This document shows positions 8,031 through 14,637 of a stretch of DNA of 64,000 nt, in pieces; position 1 is the stretch's first letter, and each line of letters begins with the position of its first letter. The stretch is taken from positions 1 through 64,000 of the forward strand of contig JAFGQI010000153.1 of the NCBI GenBank assembly GCA_016935755.1, read 5' to 3'. The DNA comes from Anaerolineales bacterium (GTDB lineage Bacteria; Chloroflexota; Anaerolineae; Anaerolineales; UBA4823). Position numbers and translations under genes: made by a program. Under the pieces are notes generated by a model. That model saw only the letters and a list, made by a program, of their open reading frames with translations. It did not search any database and was not told where the DNA came from.

Positions 8031-9302
8031 ATGGCAAGCAAGAACGATTCCCCCTCGCAGCCCCAACTCTTTCACTGCCCCACCTGTGGGGCCAGTTTAC
8101 CCGTACCTGATGCAGCCAGCGTGCGCTGCGTTTACTGCGGCAGCAATGTGCTGGTTCCTTCTGAATACCGGCCTAAAAATGAGCCTGAACGCCAGGCGCA
8201 GCCGGTCATGATGAATATCCCCAGCCAGACCGTGGTGATGACTGGTGCATCTTCCTCGGCTGGTAGAATTTTCGCCGTGATTGCCATCCTGACGGTGATC
8301 GGGATCATCGGGGCGGTTGCCCTGGCAATTGGCGGCGTTTTCGCCACCACCGCGGTGGTGGACAGCGCCATCAAATCCGTCAGCACCCAGGTTTCTACCA
8401 GCGTGGCGATCGCCATCCCTACCGTTCGGGCTCCCAGCACTGCGACCCCCGCGCCAACCCTGACCCCCGTCCCGAATGCCAGCCTGTTAATGAAATTTGG
8501 CGGGCAGGGCAACGGCCCCGGGCAGTTCGATGACTCGCGCAGCATTGCCCTGGATATGGATGGCAATATATTTATTGCCAATTACCAGGATGGGCGCATC
8601 CAGAAATTCGATCCCAGCGGGAAATACCTGCAAACGATCCAGGTTCCTCCCGACAGCTACGATTACACCATCATCTCCGACATGGCCGCAGATTACTCCG
8701 GGAAGCTCTACGTGGTGCGCAGCGCTGATCTGCTGGTTTTCAATACTGCTGACGGCGCGCTGGTAAAAACCGTCCCTGCCCGGAACCGCAATGATATCTA
8801 CGATAAGCTGGCTGTTGATCCGCTCAACCGCCTGTATGTGCTCTACCAGGTGGTTGAACAGGAAAAGATCGCCCAGCTCGACCCGGAAGGCGCAGTCCTC
8901 TGGACACAGACGGATTTCATCACCCAGATCGATAAGAAAATCTCTGTCTCCAATTTAACGATGGCAGTAGATGGACAGGGGAATATTTACCTGGTCAGCA
9001 ACAATTCCTACCAGGTGTTTAAATTCAATGCCCAGGGGCAGTATGTTGACCGGTTCGGTGTGCAGGGCGATGGGCCGGGCAAATTCAGAAGCCCGGGCAG
9101 TGTGGCTGTCGACAGCAAAGGTAGAGTTTACATTTACGATATCGATGGGCTGGAAGTCTATGATCAAAACGGCTCATTTGTGGATATAATCAAACTGGAG
9201 TCCGGCATCGGCTACCCGTTTGGGATTACATTTGATCTGCAAGGCAATTTTTATCTGGTGACCAACCAGGGACTGGTGCTGAAGTATAAACTGAACTTTT
9301 GA
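8031..9302 (+). CDS. Zinc-ribbon, membrane-anchored NHL-repeat protein
   Basis: The function is not known. In the 423 residues one sees a zinc ribbon (CPTCG near 17 and CVYCG near 34), a membrane helix (about 82-105), a Thr/Pro/Ala-rich linker (about 130-150), then NHL-type beta-propeller repeats to the end (DMDGNIFIANYQDGRIQKFD; later copies around QGNIYLVSNN and KGRVYIYDIDG). This predicts a cytoplasmic zinc finger and an extracellular propeller. A good ribosome site (AAGGA, nine bases upstream) supports the ATG. The stop overlaps a TTG start of the lipoyl-acyltransferase gene, which ties the protein to that operon. It could be a scaffold or sensor for the glycan system, but that is a guess from position. 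Confidence 0.85.
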   Translation: MASKNDSPSQPQLFHCPTCGASLPVPDAASVRCVYCGSNVLVPSEYRPKNEPERQAQPVMMNIPSQTVVMTGASSSAGRIFAVIAILTVIGIIGAVALAIGGVFATTAVVDSAIKSVSTQVSTSVAIAIPTVRAPSTATPAPTLTPVPNASLLMKFGGQGNGPGQFDDSRSIALDMDGNIFIANYQDGRIQKFDPSGKYLQTIQVPPDSYDYTIISDMAADYSGKLYVVRSADLLVFNTADGALVKTVPARNRNDIYDKLAVDPLNRLYVLYQVVEQEKIAQLDPEGAVLWTQTDFITQIDKKISVSNLTMAVDGQGNIYLVSNNSYQVFKFNAQGQYVDRFGVQGDGPGKFRSPGSVAVDSKGRVYIYDIDGLEVYDQNGSFVDIIKLESGIGYPFGITFDLQGNFYLVTNQGLVLKYKLNF

Positions 9303-10414
9303 GGTGCAACCTGCCTGAACCTATCCTGATCCCCCTGCTCAACCCGAACGAACCAGAAGCCCTGCTGGCCGGCCTGCATATTACCGAAGGCCAGCAGGTC
9401 TCCAAGGGCGATCTGCTCTTCACCCTCGAGACCACCAAGTCAACCGCCGAGGTTGAAGCAGAAGGGACAGGCTATATTGCCGCCCTGCGCTTCAGCCAGG
9501 GCCAGACGGTGCGGGCAGGCGACATCCTGTGCTATCTGGCTGAACAGCCGGATTGGAAGCCAGAAGCCGACTCCGGTTCTCAATCACTGCCACGAGGCTC
9601 GGAGAGCAGTGTGCCCGAGGGAATGCGTATCACCCAACCTGCGCTCGCCCTGGCGCACCAGTCAGGCCTCGACCTGAGCCAGTTTCCCCCTGAAACCCTG
9701 ATCACCGAAAGCATGGTGCGCGGCGCTCTGCAGAAAAGCGCCGCAAAGCTCGCTTACACGCCCACAGAGAGCGCCTTTGATCCAACATCAATATTAATTT
9801 ATGGCGGGGGAGGTCATGGGAAAGCGTTAATTGACCTGCTGCGCACCCTCAGAGGCTACCAGATTGTCGGCATCCTGGATGATGGCTTCCCGGCTGGTGA
9901 GACCGTGATGGGACTGCCGATCCTGGGCGGGGGGGAAAAGCTCCCTGAGCTATATGCACAGGGCGTTCGTCTGGCTGTGAACGCGGTGGGGGGGATCGGC
10001 AACATTGCCGTACGGATCAGCGTATTCAAGCGGCTGGCGCAGGCTGGTTTCGCCTGCCCGGCGCTCATCCACCCGAGCGCATTCGTGGAGGCCAGCGCCA
10101 GGCTTTCTCCAGGAGTGCAGGTTTTTCCACATGCCTATGTTGGCAGCGAAGCCAAGATAGGTTTTGGCGTGATCATCAACACCGGAGCGATTGTTTCACA
10201 CGAATGCAGTCTGGGCGATTATGCCAATATCTCCCCCGGGGCGATCCTGGCTGGTCAGGTTGAGATCGGCCCCGGTGCATTGGTGGGAATGGGCGCCACC
10301 ATCAACCTGCGCGCTCGGATTGGGGCCGGGGCGCGGGTTGGCAACGGCGCTACGGTCAAGTCCGATGTACCAGAAAACGGCATTGTGCGCGCCGGCGCCG
10401 CCTGGCCGGATTAG
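9299..10414 (+). CDS. Lipoyl domain / E3-binding-like segment / PglD-NeuD type acyltransferase fusion
   Basis: Three modules are visible in 371 residues. Residues 5-82 are a lipoyl domain with the attachment lysine in LETTKSTAEVEA (Lys47); the biotin-type Met-Lys-Met is absent. Residues about 109-144 resemble the peripheral subunit-binding domain of E2 proteins (PALALAHQSGLDLSQ, LITESMV). Residues about 164-370 are a PglD/NeuD-type enzyme: a small sugar-nucleotide-binding fold starting ILIYGGGGHGKAL, then left-handed beta-helix repeats with the catalytic His in NTGAIVSHECSLGDY (His301, matching His125 of Campylobacter PglD). The E2 CoA-acyltransferase domain is missing. The predicted role is N-acylation of an amino sugar with an acyl group carried on lipoate. 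The start is uncertain: TTG at 9299 overlaps the upstream stop, while a GAGGTG at 9301-9306 sits close before an in-frame CTG at 9311. Confidence 0.93.
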   Translation: MRCNLPEPILIPLLNPNEPEALLAGLHITEGQQVSKGDLLFTLETTKSTAEVEAEGTGYIAALRFSQGQTVRAGDILCYLAEQPDWKPEADSGSQSLPRGSESSVPEGMRITQPALALAHQSGLDLSQFPPETLITESMVRGALQKSAAKLAYTPTESAFDPTSILIYGGGGHGKALIDLLRTLRGYQIVGILDDGFPAGETVMGLPILGGGEKLPELYAQGVRLAVNAVGGIGNIAVRISVFKRLAQAGFACPALIHPSAFVEASARLSPGVQVFPHAYVGSEAKIGFGVIINTGAIVSHECSLGDYANISPGAILAGQVEIGPGALVGMGATINLRARIGAGARVGNGATVKSDVPENGIVRAGAAWPD

Positions 10415-10429
10415 CCGAGGAGGTTTTCA

Positions 10430-11617
10430 TTGCAAATGCACCAGGCTGACATCCCCATGTCTTCCCCCGATTTGACTGAAGCCGAACGCCAGGCGGTGGC
10501 TGCTGTCTTGCGCACACCCAACCTGAGCATGGGCGGCGAAATCCAGGCTTTTGAAGCGGCCTTTACCCGGCGTCTGGGCTGCAAACACGCCATCGGCGTC
10601 AATTCAGGCACCGCCGGGCTGCATCTATGCGTGCGCGCGGCAGGCATTTCTGCCGGAGATCTGGTCATCACCACCCCATTTTCCTTTGTTGCTTCTGCGA
10701 ATGTTCTATTATATGAGAATGCTGTCCCTGTTTTTGTCGATGTGGACCCGCTCACTGGCAGCATCGACCCCGGATTGGTGCAGAGGGCAGCTGCTGATCT
10801 GCTCCAGGGAGGCAAGGCAGCGCGCGCCTGGCTGCCACGCCGCGGCGCGCAGGGGAGGCATCCGCTCAAGGCAATCCTGCCTGTGGATGTGTTCGGCCAG
10901 CCCGCCGACCTGGCTCCCTTGGAAGCCACTGCCCGGCAGCATGGTCTAAAGTTGATTGAAGATGCCTGCGAAGCCCTGGGGGCGGAATATCAGGGGCAGC
11001 CAGCCGGTTTGTTTGGAGATTATGGCGTCTTTGCCTTTTATCCCAATAAACAAATTACCACTGGCGAAGGCGGCATGATTGTGACCGATGATGAAACCGC
11101 CGCTGGCTTGATGCGCGCCTTACGCAACCAGGGGCGCGCCCCCGGCGACACCTGGCTGCAGCATACCCACCTGGGCTATAACTACCGGTTGGATGAGATG
11201 AGCGCCGCCCTGGGACGAGTCCAGATGGACAGGTTGGATGAGCTGCTGGAAAAACGCTCGCAGGTCGCTGCCTGGTACAGCGAACGGCTGGAAGAACTCC
11301 CCGAAGTCCAGACACCTCAGCTGGCGCCCACCACCACTCGGATGAGCTGGTTTGTCTATGTCATCCGCTTTGCCCCCGATATTGACCGTGACCGGATCGC
11401 CAGGGAGCTTCACCAACACGGCATCCCTGCCCGGCCTTATTTTATCCCCATCCATCTGCAGCCCTATCTGGTCGAACGCTTTGGCTACCAGGAGGGAGAC
11501 TTCCCGGTGACAGAAGACCTGGGTAGACGCGGCCTGGCGCTGCCCTTCTCCAGCGTGATGACAGAAGAACAAGTGGAAATCGTCTGCCAGACCATTGCTG
11601 AAATCGTCAGGAGTTAA
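10430..11617 (+). CDS. PLP-dependent sugar aminotransferase (DegT/DnrJ/EryC1, PglE-like)
   Basis: Enzymes of this family put an amino group on a 3- or 4-keto nucleotide sugar. The 395-residue protein has the N-terminal IPMSSPDLTEAE, GVNSGTAGLHL, TTPFSFVASAN, VDVDPLTGSID, IEDACEALGAEY, the PLP lysine in PNKQITTGEGG (Lys207), RNQGR, YNYRLDEMSAALG and PYFIPIHLQPY. These are standard positions for the family. A strong GAGGAGG at 10417-10423 lies six bases before the TTG at 10430 and twelve before an ATG at 10436, so TTG is slightly favoured. It directly follows the acyltransferase gene, the order expected for an aminotransferase/N-acyltransferase pair as in bacillosamine-type sugar synthesis. The exact sugar is not known. 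Confidence 0.93.
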   Translation: MQMHQADIPMSSPDLTEAERQAVAAVLRTPNLSMGGEIQAFEAAFTRRLGCKHAIGVNSGTAGLHLCVRAAGISAGDLVITTPFSFVASANVLLYENAVPVFVDVDPLTGSIDPGLVQRAAADLLQGGKAARAWLPRRGAQGRHPLKAILPVDVFGQPADLAPLEATARQHGLKLIEDACEALGAEYQGQPAGLFGDYGVFAFYPNKQITTGEGGMIVTDDETAAGLMRALRNQGRAPGDTWLQHTHLGYNYRLDEMSAALGRVQMDRLDELLEKRSQVAAWYSERLEELPEVQTPQLAPTTTRMSWFVYVIRFAPDIDRDRIARELHQHGIPARPYFIPIHLQPYLVERFGYQEGDFPVTEDLGRRGLALPFSSVMTEEQVEIVCQTIAEIVRS

Positions 11618-11620
11618 CCT

Positions 11621-12619
11621 ATGAACCTTGCCATGTGGCGCAAAGCATTGCAGGTGATCCCGCATGTCAGCCAAGAAGAATGGAATCGCCTGGACATTAT
11701 CTCGAAGTGGCTGATCTCAACCCGGGCGGTTGTTCTGATTATGACATTTATCTCTGCCGCCATTGCCGGCATCCTGGCTTTCCAGCAGGGCAGCTTTCAA
11801 TTTTTATATTGGCTGCTGATAGCCATCGGGCTGGTGATGGCGCATGCCACCAACAACCTGCTCAATGATTACACCGATTATGTCAGAGGTGTTGACCAGG
11901 ATAATTATTACCGGGCGCAATATGGCCCCCAGCCGCTGGTGCATGGCTTGATGACCAAACGGCAGCTGCTAGCCTACGCCACGGTTACCGGGCTGATCGC
12001 CTTAATATGTGGCGCCATCCTGGTCTATCTGCGGGGCGGACTGACTCTGGCTCTGCTGGGCGCGGGCATATTCTTTGTATTGTTCTATACCTGGCCCTTG
12101 AAATACATTGCCCTGGGAGAGATAGCTGTCTTGATTGTGTGGGGGCCATTGATGATCGGGGGAGGCTATTATGTCATTACCGGTACATGGGATTGGAACG
12201 TGGTGATCGGCAGCCTGCCTTATGCCCTGGGCGTGACCGGTGTGATCTTCGGCAAGCATATTGACAAATGCGAGATGGACAAAGAAAGGCGCATCCACAC
12301 CCTGCCAGTAATCATGGGCGAGAAAGCCGCCCGCTATACCTTGCTGGGGCTGACCATTCTGCAGTATCTCATCGTGGTGTACCTGGTGCTGACTGGCTTT
12401 TTCACCCCCATCCTGCTGGTTGTCTTCCTGGCTCTGCGCGTCTTTTTGCGCATCCTGCCGTTCTTCAAAGCCCCCAAGCCAGCCGAGAAGCCCGCCGATT
12501 TCCCCGATGTATGGCCGAACTACTTTGTGGCTGCGGCTTTCTTGCACAACCGGGAATTTGGCCTGTTCTTCATGCTGGGTCTGATCGTGGATGCCATTTT
12601 AAAAATCTGGGTGCTCTAA
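11621..12619 (+). CDS. UbiA-family prenyltransferase
   Basis: These integral membrane enzymes attach an isoprenoid chain to an acceptor such as a quinone precursor. The 332-residue protein has eight or nine hydrophobic helices and the first Asp-rich motif NNLLNDYTDYVRGVDQDN (near residues 82-99). The second motif region, HIDKCEMDKERRIHTLPV (near 214-231), differs from the usual MenA form by one extra residue between the Asp residues. MenA-like (1,4-dihydroxy-2-naphthoate) activity is one option; the acceptor cannot be fixed from sequence. AGGAG lies about seven bases before the ATG, just after the aminotransferase stop. Its place at the operon end may be incidental or may supply a lipid. Confidence 0.85.
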   Translation: MNLAMWRKALQVIPHVSQEEWNRLDIISKWLISTRAVVLIMTFISAAIAGILAFQQGSFQFLYWLLIAIGLVMAHATNNLLNDYTDYVRGVDQDNYYRAQYGPQPLVHGLMTKRQLLAYATVTGLIALICGAILVYLRGGLTLALLGAGIFFVLFYTWPLKYIALGEIAVLIVWGPLMIGGGYYVITGTWDWNVVIGSLPYALGVTGVIFGKHIDKCEMDKERRIHTLPVIMGEKAARYTLLGLTILQYLIVVYLVLTGFFTPILLVVFLALRVFLRILPFFKAPKPAEKPADFPDVWPNYFVAAAFLHNREFGLFFMLGLIVDAILKIWVL

Positions 12620-12630
12620 TTAAAATTGTC

Positions 12631-12659
12631 GAGGTCTGGCAAGTTTCCTGCCAGACCTC
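12631..12659. terminator. Hairpin terminator between convergent genes
   Basis: An 11-bp perfect stem (12631-12641 with 12649-12659, GAGGTCTGGCA and its complement) has a 7-base loop. Read on the minus strand it is followed by CAATTTT, so it fits a terminator for the minus-strand gene best, but it can serve both convergent transcripts. Confidence 0.7.
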
Positions 12660-12698
12660 ACTGTTTATCTGCTGTTCAGAGAACTTATCTGCAAAGGA

Positions 12699-13802
12699 TT
12701 ACCGCATTCCTCGCCCAGCCAGGACAACCTGAGCCTGGTATTCGCCATTGCCCAGTTCCTTAGCCCCGACGATCACCAGCATGCCTTCCTTCAAGTCTTC
12801 CAGGCTTTGCACCTGCCCGCCGCGGCTGCGGAACTTCGTATCGCCAGTCACCTGAAAGGTGTACTCCTGCCCATCGCGGGCCTGGATAGTGAAGGCGTTC
12901 TTATCCACAGAGAGGACTTTGCCGATGGCGCGTTTGTCCACTTTGGGCAGTTCTTTCTTATCCAGTGCGATGACAACTGCGGCCTGGAATACACCTTCTT
13001 CTCCGCTGCTGCGAGCTAACACTGCACCCATCATACCTGGCTGCAGATCGCCCAGGCCGTTCAGTTCACCATCCTTGGTGCGGTAGCGAGTTTCTTCATC
13101 AACCTGGATAGTCAGTTCCTCGCCGCCGCGCAGGGTCTTCAAAGTGAATGTGCCATCATCCTGGTTCACGGCGGTGATTTCACCCACTTTCTTGGCCACC
13201 GGGTAGCCAGCCCGGGCTGAGATAGCTAACAATGAGCCATCGTCCTGCTCTTCAGCGCGCACCATGCCCGCCATTCCAACTTCCAGGCTGGCCAGGTCGG
13301 CGACCTGTCCCAGGAATTTCGTCTCCTCGTTGACCAGGAAAGTGACCTCTTCTCCCTGACGGTTCTTCAAAGTAAACTCGGCCGCGCCAGCATTTACACT
13401 TGAAATCGTACCAGCCGCCCCGGACATGTTCTCGGGATCAAAATCCTCCGGCAGGATCAGCACCAGGCGGGCAGTGCGGTCTTCCGCCTCGCCCTTCGGT
13501 GCAGCCACGCCCACCCATTGTCCAACCTTGACGTCGGCCAAGCTCAGCTCTGTCTTCTCTTTGTCAAAGAAGCGGGTTTCATCGTTAACCAGGAACGTGG
13601 CGGTAGAACCGTCCCGCTTCTCCATGGTGAACCGGTCATCGGCCACCTGGGTGATCTTGCCCAGTTCGGTGTGCGGCCGTCGTACTTGAGCCAGTCCTTC
13701 TTTGGTTTTGGCATATGCTCCGCTGCTAACAAAAGCTCCAGCGATAACCGCCACCAATAATGCAATCACAATCGGGATGTAAAGTTTCTTAGACATGTTC
13801 AT
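12699..13802 (-). CDS. Secreted protein with four DUF5666-type repeats
   Basis: The 367-residue protein starts with a signal peptide or anchor (KKLYIPIVIALLVAVIAGAF). It then holds four similar units of about 70-80 residues, each beginning with a Gly-(Lys/Glu/Thr)-Ile/Val pattern (GKITQVADDRF, GTISSVNAGAAEF, GEITAVNQDDGTF, GKVLSVDKNAF) and ending in a Gly-x-(Trp/Met/Leu)-Val segment. The units match the DUF5666 beta-barrel pattern, whose biochemical role is not established. AAGGAGA directly before the start gives a good ribosome site; the first of two ATGs (13802, 13796) was taken. It is separated from the upstream kinase gene by a hairpin and is probably transcribed on its own. Confidence 0.8.
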   Translation of the reverse strand: MNMSKKLYIPIVIALLVAVIAGAFVSSGAYAKTKEGLAQVRRPHTELGKITQVADDRFTMEKRDGSTATFLVNDETRFFDKEKTELSLADVKVGQWVGVAAPKGEAEDRTARLVLILPEDFDPENMSGAAGTISSVNAGAAEFTLKNRQGEEVTFLVNEETKFLGQVADLASLEVGMAGMVRAEEQDDGSLLAISARAGYPVAKKVGEITAVNQDDGTFTLKTLRGGEELTIQVDEETRYRTKDGELNGLGDLQPGMMGAVLARSSGEEGVFQAAVVIALDKKELPKVDKRAIGKVLSVDKNAFTIQARDGQEYTFQVTGDTKFRSRGGQVQSLEDLKEGMLVIVGAKELGNGEYQAQVVLAGRGMR

Positions 13803-13859
13803 TATCTCCTTCTATAAGCCTGTCAATCTGGCTTGTATGTTCTATTTATTCTTAAGATG

Positions 13860-13877
13860 AGATCGCATCTGCGATCT
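13860..13877. repeat. 18-base palindrome upstream of the DUF5666 gene
   Basis: AGATCGCA and TGCGATCT flank a 2-base centre, a perfect 8-2-8 inverted repeat about 58 bases before the start codon. The size and place suit an operator. No regulator is recognised. Confidence 0.4.
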
Positions 13878-13912
13878 TCTATAGGATATCGCAGCCGTGT
13901 AAAACCAGAAGT

Positions 13913-13933
13913 ACCAGGATGTAAAATCCTGGT
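13913..13933 (-). terminator. Hairpin after the deoxynucleoside kinase gene
   Basis: ACCAGGAT (13913-13920) pairs with ATCCTGGT (13926-13933) around a 5-base loop, about 33 bases after the kinase stop on the minus strand. There is a short T-rich stretch on both sides. It probably ends the nrdR-nrdJ-kinase transcript. Confidence 0.55.
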
Positions 13934-13965
13934 AAAAAGAAGGGTTTCTATGAACTGAGAGGGCT

Positions 13966-14619
13966 TTATGCGGAATGATTGGCAGGGAAAACGACTTCTT
14001 CGCGTCCGGAGAGCTTTTCCTGGATGCGCTGCACAACCACATCCAGATGGCGGCTTTTGTGAACAAAATCCAGATCATCGGTGCGGATGGTCAGCACCGG
14101 GCAGACATCGAATACCTGCATCCAATCTTCATAGAACGAGTCCAATAGAGAGAGATATTCTGCTGTGATGCCCGATTCGATCGCCCGCCCCCGGCTGTGA
14201 ATGCGCTCCACCAATGTTGAGACCGGAGCCCGGAGGTAGATGAGTAAATCTGGCGGCGGGAGGTGCGCCACCACCAGCTCGAACACGCGCCGGTAAGCCA
14301 TGTAATCGCGCTCATTCAAATTCCCCATGTGATGGAGGGCGCGCGAGAAAATATAGGCGTCCTCGTAAATGCTGCGGTCGATGATTGCAGATTGAGGGGC
14401 TGTGGCCAGGTCCAGGTATTGCTGAGCGCGATGTCCCAGAAAAAACACCTGCAGGTGGAAAGACCAGGCGCGCATATCGGTATAAAAATCTGCCAGGTAG
14501 GGATTATCCGAGACCGACTCAAACGCTGTCTGCCAATCCAGGCGCGCCCCCAGGCGCTCGGTGAGAGAGGTTTTCCCTGTGCCAATGTTGCCCGCCAGGA
14601 CAATCATGCGTTTCGTCAT
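13966..14619 (-). CDS. Deoxynucleoside kinase (dGK/dAK family)
   Basis: This family phosphorylates deoxyadenosine or deoxyguanosine (salvage). The 217-residue protein shows the P-loop GNIGTGKT (residues 9-16), the Glu of FESVSDNPYL, DRSIYEDAYIF with the DRS motif, YLRAPVSTLVERIHSRGR (lid region) and RTDDLDF near the end. The length fits the bacterial dGK/dCK group. It follows nrdJ by 18 bases on the same strand with a GAGG ribosome site, so ribonucleotide reduction and salvage are probably co-expressed. The preferred nucleoside is not determinable here. Confidence 0.92.
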   Translation of the reverse strand: MTKRMIVLAGNIGTGKTSLTERLGARLDWQTAFESVSDNPYLADFYTDMRAWSFHLQVFFLGHRAQQYLDLATAPQSAIIDRSIYEDAYIFSRALHHMGNLNERDYMAYRRVFELVVAHLPPPDLLIYLRAPVSTLVERIHSRGRAIESGITAEYLSLLDSFYEDWMQVFDVCPVLTIRTDDLDFVHKSRHLDVVVQRIQEKLSGREEVVFPANHSA

Positions 14620-14637
14620 GGTAGCCTCAAACCTTTC

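Noticed and set aside
9299-9545. Biotin carrier domain instead of a lipoyl domain
   Set aside because: The lysine is in Glu-Thr-Thr-Lys-Ser, not Met-Lys-Met, and E1 genes are adjacent, which fits lipoate.
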